Shown: positions 1 to 8,209 of the stretch, in pieces
How the letters are laid out: every line of letters starts with the position of its first letter
Numbering within the stretch: position 1 is the first letter of the stretch
Made by a program: the position numbers and the translations under genes
The notes under the pieces: model-generated
Told to the model about the DNA's origin: nothing
What the model saw: the letters and a program-made list of their open reading frames with translations, nothing else
Databases searched by the model: none
Source of the DNA: Pseudomonadota bacterium
GTDB lineage: Bacteria > Pseudomonadota > Gammaproteobacteria > Burkholderiales > Gallionellaceae
DNA length: 15,202 nt
Assembly: GCA_021783855.1 (NCBI GenBank)
Contig: JAJXTL010000062.1
Location: 1 to 15,202 of the forward strand
Reading direction: 5' to 3'

Positions 1-1
1 G

Positions 2-1510
2 GAACTGTTGTTGACGCCCGAACTTAGTCTGTGCGGCTACCCGCCGGAAGATTTATTGCTGCGCGACGGATTTTTAGCGGCTTGTCAGACGGCTTTGAGC
101 GAGCTGGCCAGTCAAATCCACGGTGTTACAGTGATCGTGGGGCATCCTCATGAAGTGGATGGGAGGCGTTATAACGCGGCGTCCGTTTTGCGTGACAGGC
201 AGGTAGCGGCAACTTACCACAAACATTTTCTGCCCAATTACTCGGTGTTTGACGAAGAGCGTTACTTTGACTGCGGCAATGCTCCGCTGGTGTTTGAATT
301 GAGCGGCATTCGATTCGGGATCAATATTTGTGAGGATGTGTGGAGGCCGGAGGCGGCGCAGCAGGCAAGCGATGCGGGTGCGCAAGTATTGCTGGTATTG
401 AACGCATCACCTTATGCGGTGAACAAGCAGGCATCGCGTTACGATACGCTGCATCAGCGCGTCACTGAAACCGGATTATCTGTCGTTTACGCCAATCTGG
501 TCGGCGGACAGGATGAGTTGGTATTTGACGGCGCATCCTTTGCGATGGATAACGCAGGAAAACTGACGGCGCAGAGTGACGTTTTTGCAGAAGAGCTGTC
601 TTTGCTGGAGATGTCTGACGAAGACGTTGTCGCTCCCGTCGGAAAAATAACGGTGTTGCCTGATATTGATGCGGGTGTTTACCGAGCCCTGTGTCTGGGT
701 TTAAAGGATTATATCGGCAAAAATGGATTTTCGGGTGTGCTGCTTGGATTGTCAGGCGGCATCGATTCCGCACTGACGCTTGCCATTGCGGTTGATGCAC
801 TGGGCAAAGATCGCGTGCATGCAGTGATGATGCCCTCACCCTATACTGCCCAAATCAGCCTGGATGATGCGCGCGAAATGGTGAATATCCTCGGTGTGCA
901 ATACGATGAATTTTTCATAGAGCCGATATTGCAGGATTATCTGACGACACTCAGGACGAGTTTTGCCGGGCGAGCAGAAGATACCACCGAAGAAAATCTG
1001 CAGGCGCGGATTCGCGGCAATTTGCTGATGGCATTATCCAACAAGCTGGGTTCGCTGGTGCTGACCACCGGCAACAAATCGGAAATGAGTGTCGGATATG
1101 CCACTTTATATGGCGATATGGCGGGCGGCTTCTCGGTGTTGAAGGATGTGAGCAAGATGCGGGTATATCGTCTGGCGCGTTACCGCAATACGCAAAGTTG
1201 CGTGATTCCTGAACGTATCATCACGCGTCCACCCAGTGCTGAACTACGTCACGACCAGCTGGATCAGGATAGTTTGCCGCCTTATGAGGTGCTCGATGCC
1301 ATCATGGAGTGTTATGTTGAGAAAAATTTGTCCATTCCAGACATCGTCGCGCAAGGTTTTTCGGACGCGGATGTGCGGCGTGTGGCTCGTCTGATACGGG
1401 GCAGTGAATACAAGCGACGTCAATCGGCGGTTGGCGTACGCATTACCGAGCGTGGCTTTGGCAAAGATTGGCGTTATCCGATTACCGTGCGCTATCAGGA
1501 TGGCTATTGA
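2..1510 (+). CDS. nadE: Glutamine-dependent NAD+ synthetase, 5' truncated by window edge
   Basis: NadE makes NAD+ from deamido-NAD+, ATP and glutamine in the cytoplasm. An N-terminal nitrilase-type glutaminase releases ammonia, which passes to a C-terminal PP-loop synthetase. The reading frame is open to the window edge and the family is usually about 540 residues, so roughly 40 residues lie upstream; the TTG at 8 is not the real start. Glutaminase triad candidates are Glu in PELSLCGYPPED (codon at 20), Lys in YHKHFLPNYSVFDEERYF and Cys in NICEDVW (codon at 329). The synthetase P-loop SGGIDSA is at 752-772, followed by TTGNKSE and YGDMAGGF (ATP/substrate sites) and, near the end, KDWRYPI. All key residues seem intact. 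No terminator is visible after the stop, but a new promoter lies about 95 nt downstream, so it is probably transcribed separately from the rimP cluster. Confidence 0.97.
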   Translation, partial: ELLLTPELSLCGYPPEDLLLRDGFLAACQTALSELASQIHGVTVIVGHPHEVDGRRYNAASVLRDRQVAATYHKHFLPNYSVFDEERYFDCGNAPLVFELSGIRFGINICEDVWRPEAAQQASDAGAQVLLVLNASPYAVNKQASRYDTLHQRVTETGLSVVYANLVGGQDELVFDGASFAMDNAGKLTAQSDVFAEELSLLEMSDEDVVAPVGKITVLPDIDAGVYRALCLGLKDYIGKNGFSGVLLGLSGGIDSALTLAIAVDALGKDRVHAVMMPSPYTAQISLDDAREMVNILGVQYDEFFIEPILQDYLTTLRTSFAGRAEDTTEENLQARIRGNLLMALSNKLGSLVLTTGNKSEMSVGYATLYGDMAGGFSVLKDVSKMRVYRLARYRNTQSCVIPERIITRPPSAELRHDQLDQDSLPPYEVLDAIMECYVEKNLSIPDIVAQGFSDADVRRVARLIRGSEYKRRQSAVGVRITERGFGKDWRYPITVRYQDGY

Positions 1511-1586
1511 GCAATCGAATTCAGACCGCTCGTATGCATGTCTTGCGACTCGATCTGTGTGGAAAATAAATCTGTAGTCCTTATCC

Positions 1587-1615
1587 TTTCTTTTGGTTGC
1601 AATATTTGCTATAAT
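1587..1615 (+). promoter_or_regulatory. Candidate sigma70 extended -10 promoter for the rimP-nusA-infB cluster
   Basis: A perfect extended -10 element, TGCTATAAT, lies at 1607-1615. At 17-nt spacing the -35 position reads TTTCTT (1587-1592), which is weak, as is usual when the extended -10 is perfect. Transcription would start near 1622, giving a leader of about 50 nt before the rimP ATG. It is the only strong promoter-like sequence between nadE and rimP. The assignment rests on motif match and position only. Confidence 0.65.
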
Positions 1616-1628
1616 CCGAGGGGTTTAC

Positions 1629-1656
1629 AGATGGGCTTAGTGCCCGTTTTTTATTT
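1629..1656 (+). terminator. Terminator-like hairpin in the rimP leader (putative attenuator)
   Basis: GGGC (1633-1636), loop TTAGT, then GCCC (1642-1645), flanked by weaker A-U and G-U pairs that extend the stem to 1629/1649. The run TTTTTTATTT follows (1647-1656). The structure lies downstream of the predicted transcription start and ends 14 nt before the rimP start codon, so it could stop transcription before the operon or hide the ribosome-binding region. In E. coli the rimP-nusA-infB leader carries terminators at which NusA represses its own operon. A similar role here is inferred. The G-C core is only 4 bp, so termination may be partial by design. Confidence 0.5.
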
Positions 1657-1670
1657 GTGGGTCGCAATCT

Positions 1671-2096
1671 ATGGATGTGGTAAAGCTGGTAGAGAAAACG
1701 GTGACAGGCCTGGGTTATGAACTGGTGGATGTCGAGCGTACCGGGCGCGGTCTGCTGCGGGTGTTCATCGACAAGCCGGAGGGCATTGCAGTGGAAGATT
1801 GTCAGCTGGTGAGCAATCAGCTGACCCGCTTGTTTACTGTTGAAAACGTTGATTATGACAGGCTGGAAGTATCTTCGCCGGGGTTGGATCGCGTGCTCAA
1901 AAAAGAAGCTGATTTCGTCCGCTTTTCAGGTGAAAAAGTGCAGATCAAGGTGCGTATGCCGATAGCGACCCGCAAAAATTTCACCGGCATCATCGGGGAG
2001 CTGAATGCAGGCGTGTTGCATTTGGATGTGGATGGTGTTCAGGTCGAAATTGAGCTGGCTAATGTGGATAAGGCGCGTTTAGTGCCGAATTTTTAG
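1671..2096 (+). CDS. rimP: Ribosome maturation factor RimP
   Basis: RimP helps assemble the 30S ribosomal subunit. The 141-residue product has the usual two-domain layout: an alpha/beta N-terminal domain (about 1-70, with GYELVDVE and [11 protein letters not shown], ending in [11 protein letters not shown], the strongest family signature) and a small Sm-like C-terminal domain (about 75-141). Length and start fit the family. The ATG is preceded only by a weak purine stretch (GTGGG) right after the leader hairpin, so translation may depend on how that hairpin folds. It is the first gene of the cluster, 43 nt ahead of nusA, as in most proteobacteria. A longer overlapping frame beginning at 1538 is not supported. 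Confidence 0.96.
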   Translation: MDVVKLVEKTVTGLGYELVDVERTGRGLLRVFIDKPEGIAVEDCQLVSNQLTRLFTVENVDYDRLEVSSPGLDRVLKKEADFVRFSGEKVQIKVRMPIATRKNFTGIIGELNAGVLHLDVDGVQVEIELANVDKARLVPNF

Positions 2097-2139
2097 AATT
2101 TAATGCTCGCCTATAGCGGGCGTACAGCCGGAGAATGGT

Positions 2140-3612
2140 ATGAGTCGTGAAGTTTTGTTGCTGGTGGATGCGTTGTCTCGTGAGAAGAATGTGGACAAGG
2201 AGGTTGTGTTTGCTGCGCTGGAGTCGGCGCTGGCATCGGCTACCAAGAAGCGTTTTGAAGACGAAGCCGATGTGCGTGTCGCGATTGATCGCAATACGGG
2301 CGAATTTGCATCATTCCGACGCTGGGAAGTGATGGACGATGAAACATTCGAGACGCCGGATTTGCATATCAAGCTGGAAGAGGCGAAAAAGCGCGATGCG
2401 AACGTGCAGTTGGGCGAGTTTGTCGAAGAGCCGCTGGAGTCCATCGACTTCGGCCGTATCGGCGCACAGGCGGCCAAGCAGGTTATTTTTCAAAAAATAC
2501 GCGATGCCGAGCGCGAACAGATTCTGGCCGATTTCATGGATCGCAAGGAGCATCTGGTTTCCGGCACGGTCAAGCGACTGGAGCGGGGCAGCGCGATTGT
2601 GGAATTTGGTAAAATCGAAGCGTTGTTGCCGCGCGATCAGATGATCCCCAAGGAAAACATGCGCATCGGCGATCGTGTCAGGGCGCATTTGTTGCGCGTT
2701 GATCGCGGCCCGCGCGGACCTCAGGTGATCTTGTCGCGCACATCGACGGATTTGCTGATCAAGCTGTTTGAGCTGGAAGTTCCTGAAATTGAAGAGAATC
2801 TTCTGGAAATCGTCGGCGCTGCCCGCGATCCCGGCTCGCGTGCCAAGATCGCAGTGCAGTCGCATGATCAGCGCATCGATCCTATCGGTACCTGTGTGGG
2901 GATGCGCGGTTCGCGTGTGCAAAGTGTCACCAATGAGCTGGCCGGTGAGCGCGTGGACATCATCCTGTGGTCGGAAGATCCGGCTACTTACGTGATCAAC
3001 TCCCTGGCGCCGGCAGAGATTTTCAGCATCGTGGTGGACGAAGATCGTCACAGCATGGATGTGGTGGTCGAGGAGGAAAATCTGGCGCAGGCGATAGGCC
3101 GTGGTGGCCAGAACGTGCGCCTTGCAAGCGAGATGACCGGCTGGGAGCTGAATATTATGACGGTTGAACAGGCCCAGGAGAAGCATGACCAGGAGTTTGT
3201 CAAAACGCGCGCAATTTTCATGGAAAAGCTGGATGTCGATGAAGAAGTTGCCGATATTCTGGTGCAGGAAGGTTTCGCTACGCTCGAAGAAGTCGCTTAT
3301 GTGCCGGTTGAAGAGATGATGGAAATCGAGACATTCGATGAGGCGACTATCACCGAATTGCGCAGCCGTGCAAGAAATGCCTTGTTGAACGCGGCACTGG
3401 TCAAGGAAGAGAAGCTTGAGCACGGGATCGATGATTTGCTCAAGCTGGATGGCATGAATGATGAATTGGCGCGCGTTCTGGCTGCAAAAGGCGTGAGTAC
3501 GCAAGAGCAATTGGCTGATCTGGATGTGGATGAGTTGGTGGAATTGTCCGGCTTGCCTGCCGATGCAGCCAACGCGCTGATTATGGCGGCGCGCGCGCCC
3601 TGGTTTGTGTGA
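2140..3612 (+). CDS. nusA: Transcription termination/antitermination protein NusA
   Basis: NusA binds RNA polymerase and nascent RNA, and controls pausing, intrinsic termination and rRNA antitermination. The 490-residue product has the full proteobacterial architecture: an RNAP-binding N-terminal domain (about 1-125), an S1 domain (about 136-200, [16 protein letters not shown]), KH1 (about 202-275, GMRG at 254-257), KH2 (about 276-345, GRGG at 320-323) and two C-terminal acidic repeats (about 360-420 and 430-490). The acidic repeats mark the E. coli-like long form, as opposed to the short Gram-positive form. A clear GGAG (2130-2133) sits 6 nt before the ATG. The gene lies between rimP and infB, so it is probably subject to autoregulation through the rimP leader. 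Confidence 0.98.
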   Translation: MSREVLLLVDALSREKNVDKEVVFAALESALASATKKRFEDEADVRVAIDRNTGEFASFRRWEVMDDETFETPDLHIKLEEAKKRDANVQLGEFVEEPLESIDFGRIGAQAAKQVIFQKIRDAEREQILADFMDRKEHLVSGTVKRLERGSAIVEFGKIEALLPRDQMIPKENMRIGDRVRAHLLRVDRGPRGPQVILSRTSTDLLIKLFELEVPEIEENLLEIVGAARDPGSRAKIAVQSHDQRIDPIGTCVGMRGSRVQSVTNELAGERVDIILWSEDPATYVINSLAPAEIFSIVVDEDRHSMDVVVEEENLAQAIGRGGQNVRLASEMTGWELNIMTVEQAQEKHDQEFVKTRAIFMEKLDVDEEVADILVQEGFATLEEVAYVPVEEMMEIETFDEATITELRSRARNALLNAALVKEEKLEHGIDDLLKLDGMNDELARVLAAKGVSTQEQLADLDVDELVELSGLPADAANALIMAARAPWFV

Positions 3613-3721
3613 TGAAAATCCGACAGGCGGGGCGGTTTACGGCTCAAGTAATCTGTGAAAATTGTATGTATCATCGGGGCGGCTTTTTGGCATGCCCGTT
3701 GGAGTTGTTTAAAGGATGGTA

Positions 3722-6382
3722 ATGGGAAAATTAGACGTAACACAATTTGCGGCCGAGTTGGGTTTGACGGTAGTGACCTTGCTGGAGCAGTTGCATGCGG
3801 CGGGCGGAACTCAGACAGGTGCAGCGGATGCAGTATCTGAAAAAGACAAGGCACAGCTGCTTGATTACCTGCGTCAGTCACATGGCGCTGAACATGCTGC
3901 CAGGAAGATAACGCTGACCCGTCGTGAAACCTCGGAAATCCAGAGCTCGGACAGATCCGGGCGCGCGCGTACCATTCAGGTGGAGGTTCGCAAGCGTCGT
4001 GTCGTCGCACCCATGTCCATCGAATCCGTTCAGGCGACAGCTCCTGTGGTGTTGACCACCGCTGAACAGGTTAAAGTGCTGGGTAATGATCAGATGCTTG
4101 CCCGCGAACAAGAAGCGAAATTACAGGCTGAACTGGCCGCCCGTCAGGAAGCCGAACTGCTTGCCCGTCAGGCATTCAATAAGCGCCGCGCAGAAAAGCA
4201 GGCTCAGAGCGAAGCGCCTGCTGCCAAGCCGCTCGTAAAAGAAGCCGCCGCGGTAATTGCCGATGTCGTGCCGGCTACAGCCGCTGCCGAATTGACTCCG
4301 GTTGGCGATGCGGTCAAGCCGGTTGAGGAAAAAACAGCTCAGGACAAGGCTGCGCAAGGTACCTTGCATAAGCCGGCTGTGCGGCCCGGAGACAAGGTTG
4401 TCAGGCCGGACAGAAAGCCCAAGGCCGAAGTCAAGGCCGTGCCTGCCACCCGCGATGATATGCCCGGTAAACGTACGCCTGGCAAACCTGCGACACGCGT
4501 ACCACCTAAAACGGCGAGCAAGGAAAAATCCTGGGCGATGCCGGTTCGTGCGCCCAAGCATGGCCGTCATGGCAGGCACGAGGCTGACGAAGCGGCCCAT
4601 GCATTTACCCTGCCGACCGAAGCGGTCGTGCGGGAAGTATCTGTGCCTGAAACCATTGTGGTTGCCGAGTTGGCGCAAAAGCTGTCCGTCAAGGCGGTCG
4701 AAGTCATCAAGGTGCTGATGAAGCTGGGCATGATGGTGACCATCAACCAGGTGCTGGATCAGGAAACGGCGATGATTGTGGTGGAAGAGCTGGGTCACGT
4801 TGCCAAGGCGGCAAAACTCGATGATCCGGACGCCTATCTGATGGATGATGAAGTGCATCACGATGTGGAACCCGAGCCTCGCGCACCGGTGGTGACCGTG
4901 ATGGGACACGTCGATCACGGTAAAACTTCCTTGCTCGATTACATACGCCGCACCCGTGTGGTGTCAGGCGAAGCGGGTGGCATTACCCAGCATATCGGTG
5001 CCTATCACGTTGAAACCCCGCGCGGCATGGTGTCTTTCCTGGATACCCCGGGTCACGAGGCGTTTACCGCGATGCGTGCACGCGGCGCCAAGGCGACCGA
5101 CATCGTGATTCTGGTGGTGGCGGCTGATGATGGTGTGATGCCGCAGACTAAAGAGGCGATCGCGCATGCCAAGGCGGGTAATGTGCCGCTGGTGGTAGCT
5201 ATCACCAAGGTTGACAAGGCCGATGCTAATATTGAACGCGTCAAGCAGGAGCTGGTGTCCGAAGGCGTGGTGCCTGAAGACTGGGGCGGCGACTCGATGT
5301 TTGTCGAAGTCTCCTCCAAATCGGGGCAGGGTATCGACCAGTTGCTCGAAGCGGTGTTGTTGCAGGCCGAGCTGATGGAATTGAAGGCGCCGCGTGATTG
5401 CAATGCCAAGGGGCTGGTGATTGAGGCGCGCCTGGACAAGGGCAAGGGGCCGGTTGCGACCGTGCTGATTCAGTCGGGCACCATGAAGCGGGGCGATGCA
5501 GTGTTGATCGGCTCGGTGTTCGGTCGTGTGCGTGCCATGCTGGATGAAAACGGCAAGAGCGTGCTGGAGGCGGGTCCGTCCATCCCTGTTGAAATTCAGG
5601 GTCTGTCGGAAGTGCCGGAGGCGGGTGAAGCCTTGATGGTGTTGTCAGATGAGAAGCGTGCGCGAGAAATCGCCCTGTTCCGTCAGGGCAAGTATCGCGG
5701 CGTCAAACTTGCTCAACAGCAGGCGGCCAAACTTGAAAACATGTTCGACCATATGTCGGAAGGTGAGGTGCGCACCTTGTCGGTTATCGTGAAGTCTGAC
5801 GTGCAGGGTTCAGCGGAAGCGATTGCGCAAACGCTGCAAAAGCTCTCTACCGATGAGGTCAAGGTCAACCTGATCCACAGCGGCGTCGGTTCGATCAACG
5901 AGTCTGACATCAATCTGGCGCTGGCATCCAAAGCTGTCCTGATCGGTTTCAACACCCGTACCGATGCGCCGGCACGCAAGCTTGCCGAATCATGCGGCGT
6001 CCAGATACGCAATTACAGTGTGATTTACGCGATGGCGGACGATATCAAGATTGCCTTGTCCGGCATGCTGGCGCCCGAGAAGAAGGAAAGCATCCTGGGG
6101 CTGGTTGAAGTTCGTCAGGTGTTTGTCGTCTCTAAGATTGGCACCATTGCCGGTTGTATGGTGCTCGATGGCGTGGTCAAGCGTGGTTGCAAAGTTCGCG
6201 TGATGCGCGGTAACGAGATGATCCATGAAGGCGAGCTGGATTCACTCAAACGCTTCAAGGATGACGTTAAGGAAGTGCGTGCGAATTTCGAATGCGGCTT
6301 ATCGGTCAGGAATTTCAATGACCTTCAGGTTGACGACAAGCTGGAAGCATATGAAATCGTTGAGGTTGCGCGTTCTCTGTAA
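3722..6382 (+). CDS. infB: Translation initiation factor IF-2
   Basis: IF2 is the GTPase that places initiator fMet-tRNA on the 30S subunit and promotes joining of the 50S. I chose the ATG at 3722 (886 residues, [13 protein letters not shown]) over the in-frame ATG at 3716, because the Shine-Dalgarno AAAGGA (3711-3716) overlaps the upstream ATG but sits 5 nt from the downstream one. Order of domains: an IF2_N domain (about 1-52), a long Ala/Lys/Pro-rich linker (about 60-295), a second IF2_N-like domain (about 300-360), then the G domain with G1 GHVDHGKT (395-402), [10 protein letters not shown]3 DTPGH (441-445) and G5 SSKSG, followed by the beta-barrel and fMet-tRNA-binding domains. The G4 motif reads TKVD (495-498) in place of the usual NKxD. 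A 109-nt gap follows nusA with no convincing terminator. The stop TAA shares its last A with the rbfA ATG. Confidence 0.98.
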   Translation: MGKLDVTQFAAELGLTVVTLLEQLHAAGGTQTGAADAVSEKDKAQLLDYLRQSHGAEHAARKITLTRRETSEIQSSDRSGRARTIQVEVRKRRVVAPMSIESVQATAPVVLTTAEQVKVLGNDQMLAREQEAKLQAELAARQEAELLARQAFNKRRAEKQAQSEAPAAKPLVKEAAAVIADVVPATAAAELTPVGDAVKPVEEKTAQDKAAQGTLHKPAVRPGDKVVRPDRKPKAEVKAVPATRDDMPGKRTPGKPATRVPPKTASKEKSWAMPVRAPKHGRHGRHEADEAAHAFTLPTEAVVREVSVPETIVVAELAQKLSVKAVEVIKVLMKLGMMVTINQVLDQETAMIVVEELGHVAKAAKLDDPDAYLMDDEVHHDVEPEPRAPVVTVMGHVDHGKTSLLDYIRRTRVVSGEAGGITQHIGAYHVETPRGMVSFLDTPGHEAFTAMRARGAKATDIVILVVAADDGVMPQTKEAIAHAKAGNVPLVVAITKVDKADANIERVKQELVSEGVVPEDWGGDSMFVEVSSKSGQGIDQLLEAVLLQAELMELKAPRDCNAKGLVIEARLDKGKGPVATVLIQSGTMKRGDAVLIGSVFGRVRAMLDENGKSVLEAGPSIPVEIQGLSEVPEAGEALMVLSDEKRAREIALFRQGKYRGVKLAQQQAAKLENMFDHMSEGEVRTLSVIVKSDVQGSAEAIAQTLQKLSTDEVKVNLIHSGVGSINESDINLALASKAVLIGFNTRTDAPARKLAESCGVQIRNYSVIYAMADDIKIALSGMLAPEKKESILGLVEVRQVFVVSKIGTIAGCMVLDGVVKRGCKVRVMRGNEMIHEGELDSLKRFKDDVKEVRANFECGLSVRNFNDLQVDDKLEAYEIVEVARSL

Positions 6383-6747
6383 TGGCTAATTTTGCGAGAA
6401 CAGACCGGGTCGGTCAGCAAATTCAGCGTGAAATCGCTCAGTTGGTGCGTCTAGAAATCAACGATCCGCGCGTGAAGTTGGTCACCATTACCGGCGTTGA
6501 AGTGGCGGGTGATTATTCGCATGCCAAGGTTTTCTTCACGCGCCTGGATGGCAAACATGCCGAGGCGCAGGAAGGGCTGGATCGGGCTGCCGGCTTTTTG
6601 CGCAGCCGTCTGGCGCACAGCATCAAGCTGCGCATCATGCCGCAACTGCATTTTGTGTTTGATGCATCGGTTGAACGCGGCAGTCACTTGTCGCAACTCA
6701 TTGATCAGGCGGTAGCCAGCGATTTTCATCTTGACGAAGAAAAGTAA
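6382..6747 (+). CDS. rbfA: 30S ribosome-binding factor RbfA
   Basis: RbfA is a small KH-fold protein that binds pre-30S particles near the 5' end of 16S rRNA and is needed for late 16S processing and cold adaptation. The 121-residue product has the typical length and motifs: RVGQQIQREIAQLV at the start, DPRVKLVTITGVEV, AKVFFT, and the terminal RGSHLSQLIDQAV. The ATG overlaps the infB stop (TAATG) and has no ribosome-binding site at proper distance, so translation is probably coupled to infB. Its 3' end overlaps truB by 17 nt. Confidence 0.97.
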   Translation: MANFARTDRVGQQIQREIAQLVRLEINDPRVKLVTITGVEVAGDYSHAKVFFTRLDGKHAEAQEGLDRAAGFLRSRLAHSIKLRIMPQLHFVFDASVERGSHLSQLIDQAVASDFHLDEEK

Positions 6748-7690
6748 TCAACAATTTGCCAGAGTCTGGCGCCCGCTTGATGGCGTGCTGCTGTTCGACA
6801 AACCGCTGGAACTCAGTTCAAACACGGCACTGCAAAAGGTTCGTCGTCTGTTTCAGGCAGAAAAAGCAGGTCATACCGGTACACTCGATCCGCTGGCAAC
6901 CGGCTTGCTGCCGATTTGTTTCGGTGAGGCGACCAAGTTTTCCTGCGAATTGCTGGATGCCGATAAAACTTATGTGGCGCGTTTGCGTCTGGGGCAGACC
7001 ACGACCACCGGCGATGCGGAAGGCGAAATCACCTCAGAACAAGCTGTTGATTTTTCGCAGGCCGATCTGGATGCAGTATTGATGCGGTTTCGCGGTGAAA
7101 TCGAGCAACTGCCGCCCATGCACAGTGCCTTAAAGCATCAGGGTAAACCGCTGTACGAATACATCCGTCAGGGAATCACAATTGAACGCCCCGTGCGGCG
7201 CGTCGTGATACACGAACTGGTTCTGAATTGCTGGGCAGGCGTCGAGATGGAAATCTCGGTGCGCTGCAGCAAGGGTACCTACGTGCGCACGCTGGCTGAA
7301 GATATCGGCGCGGCATTGGGGTGTGGTGCACATTTAATCGCTCTGCGCAGGACGGCCATCGCGCATTTCAAGCTGTCGGATGGCTATGATCTGTTGCGAT
7401 TGACTGCGTTGGGTGATACAGAACGAGACGCCTGTCTGCTGCCGCTGGTAAGCCTGATGCCTGATATGCCTCGATTGAATCTGGACGTTGTGCAAATCAG
7501 GAGATTGGCGCAGGGCCAGCGCTTGGGACTGGATTCCGGCATGCCCGATGGCAAGGTCGGATTATACGGACCGCAAGGATTTATCGGGGTAGGGTTGCAA
7601 CAAGGTCGCCGCATCGCGCCTGTGCGCCTGCTGTCCAACATTGCCAGACAGGCTGCCACGATGGATTTAACAGAAGTGGTTGAGCAATAA
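6731..7690 (+). CDS. truB: tRNA pseudouridine-55 synthase TruB
   Basis: TruB converts U55 in the T-loop of nearly all tRNAs to pseudouridine and also acts as a tRNA chaperone. The 319-residue product shows DGVLLFDKP, the catalytic motif GHTGTLDPLATG (catalytic Asp at residue 53), KTYVARLRLG with the stacking Tyr, LPPMHSALKHQG, and CSKGTYVRTLAEDIG, followed by a C-terminal PUA-like region. The start is a TTG at 6731 inside the rbfA end. No in-frame ATG gives a full N-terminus and no good Shine-Dalgarno is visible, so the exact start is less sure than the gene; coupling to rbfA is likely. Confidence 0.95.
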   Translation: MTKKSNQQFARVWRPLDGVLLFDKPLELSSNTALQKVRRLFQAEKAGHTGTLDPLATGLLPICFGEATKFSCELLDADKTYVARLRLGQTTTTGDAEGEITSEQAVDFSQADLDAVLMRFRGEIEQLPPMHSALKHQGKPLYEYIRQGITIERPVRRVVIHELVLNCWAGVEMEISVRCSKGTYVRTLAEDIGAALGCGAHLIALRRTAIAHFKLSDGYDLLRLTALGDTERDACLLPLVSLMPDMPRLNLDVVQIRRLAQGQRLGLDSGMPDGKVGLYGPQGFIGVGLQQGRRIAPVRLLSNIARQAATMDLTEVVEQ

Positions 7691-7709
7691 ACGTATTTGA
7701 GAGTACAAT
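7680..7709 (+). promoter_or_regulatory. Candidate sigma70 promoter for rpsO
   Basis: TTGAGC (7680-7685) and TACAAT (7704-7709) are separated by 18 nt, a 4/6 and 5/6 match to the consensus. Transcription would begin near 7716, about 23 nt before the rpsO ATG. The -35 box overlaps the end of truB. An internal promoter between truB and rpsO is known in E. coli, which supports the position. It would allow S15 and PNPase to be made apart from the upstream genes. Confidence 0.5.
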
Positions 7710-7738
7710 GTAGCACTTTTTTTAGGAGAGCAAAACCA

Positions 7739-8008
7739 ATGGCAATTACCGCCGCGCAAAAAGCGCAAATCGTTACCGACTATCAACGTGCCGCCGCTGA
7801 CACGGGTTCACCGGAAGTACAAGTGGCTCTGATCACTGCACGTATTACTTATCTGACAGATCATTTCAAGGATCATGCCAAAGATCACCATTCCCGTCGC
7901 GGTCTGCTGCGACTGGTCAGCCGTCGCCGCAAGTTGCTTGACTACCTGAGGAGCAAGAACGAAGCGGGCTACCAGATACTGATCAAGCGTCTGGCAATTC
8001 GCAAGTAA
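7739..8008 (+). CDS. rpsO: 30S ribosomal protein S15
   Basis: S15 binds the central domain of 16S rRNA early in 30S assembly and contributes to an intersubunit bridge. The ATG at 7739 gives the universal 89-residue length ([11 protein letters not shown] to LAIRK) and has a strong AGGAG at 7724-7728. The longer in-frame start at 7697 would add 14 unrelated residues and is rejected. Family motifs [42 protein letters not shown] are present. It sits between truB and pnp in the standard order. The E. coli gene is autoregulated through a leader pseudoknot; the predicted leader here is too short to support that from sequence alone. Confidence 0.98.
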   Translation: MAITAAQKAQIVTDYQRAAADTGSPEVQVALITARITYLTDHFKDHAKDHHSRRGLLRLVSRRRKLLDYLRSKNEAGYQILIKRLAIRK

Positions 8009-8013
8009 TCAAG

Positions 8014-8034
8014 CGGGTCGCAATTGCGGCCCGT
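8014..8034 (+). terminator. Stem-loop directly after rpsO (weak terminator or 3'-end stabiliser)
   Basis: CGGGTCGC (8014-8021), loop AATT, GCGGCCCG (8026-8033): an 8-bp stem with one G-U pair, beginning 6 nt after the rpsO stop. The following sequence (TGTCGTTTAA) is only modestly T-rich, so full termination is doubtful. Partial termination or protection of the rpsO 3' end from exonucleases fits the position. Confidence 0.5.
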
Positions 8035-8073
8035 GTCGTTTAACGGGAAGCTCGCGTAGCGGTTTCGTTTGCC

Positions 8074-8110
8074 CCCTCTACCGCTTGCGGGAGAGGGTTG
8101 GGGTGAGGGG
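8074..8110. repeat. GC-rich palindromic intergenic repeat ([12 protein letters not shown])
   Basis: CCCTCT-a-CCGC (8074-8084), loop TT, GCGG-g-AGAGGG (8087-8097): a hairpin with one A-G mismatch, followed by the tail TTGGGGTGAGGGG (8098-8110). From general knowledge, sequences of this kind (CCCTCTCCC...GGGAGAGGG plus GGGGTGAGGG) occur in many copies between genes in diverse proteobacteria, and read in frame give peptides such as [12 protein letters not shown]. The copy number in this genome cannot be judged from one window. Confidence 0.65.
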
Positions 8111-8150
8111 AACGGGTATGTCGAGTTAAAAAGGCAGTGCCATACCCGTT
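8111..8150 (+). promoter_or_regulatory. Stem-loop in the rpsO-pnp spacer, candidate processing site
   Basis: AACGGGTATG (8111-8120) and CATACCCGTT (8141-8150) form a perfect 10-bp stem around a 20-nt loop, 60 nt upstream of the pnp start. In E. coli, RNase III cuts a long stem in exactly this spacer, and PNPase then destabilises its own message. The same role is inferred from position and structure only. The stem is short for RNase III unless it stacks on its neighbours. Confidence 0.5.
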
Positions 8151-8166
8151 TAGTCTCGTCTATTTC

Positions 8167-8190
8167 GTGTGACGCGATGGCGCGTCATGC
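8167..8190 (+). promoter_or_regulatory. Second stem-loop just before the pnp ribosome-binding site
   Basis: TGACGCG (8170-8176), loop ATGG, CGCGTCA (8181-8187) is a perfect 7-bp stem. It is extended by G-U pairs and one G-C pair to 8167/8190. It ends 5 nt before the purine-rich ribosome-binding site (8196-8203) of pnp, so it could tune ribosome access or form part of the PNPase autoregulatory structure. Confidence 0.45.
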
Positions 8191-8209
8191 ATGCCAAAAG
8201 AGGTTTATC

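Noticed and set aside
1538..1720. 60-codon open frame overlapping the rimP leader and start
   Set aside because: It spans the promoter and hairpin, has no ribosome-binding site and resembles nothing I know; rimP in another frame is certain.
2311..3510. 399-codon open frame antisense to nusA
   Set aside because: A shadow of nusA codon bias; composition is rich in His/Arg/Gln/Leu with no domain. Similar long antisense frames occur opposite infB and pnp.
3613..3721. Possible hairpin or terminator between nusA and infB (GGGC...GCCC around 3676-3698)
   Set aside because: The stem is short and interrupted, with its T-run in the loop rather than after it; no good evidence for termination.
7697..7738. 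14-residue upstream extension of S15
   Set aside because: It overlaps the promoter and Shine-Dalgarno, and S15 is 89 residues almost everywhere.
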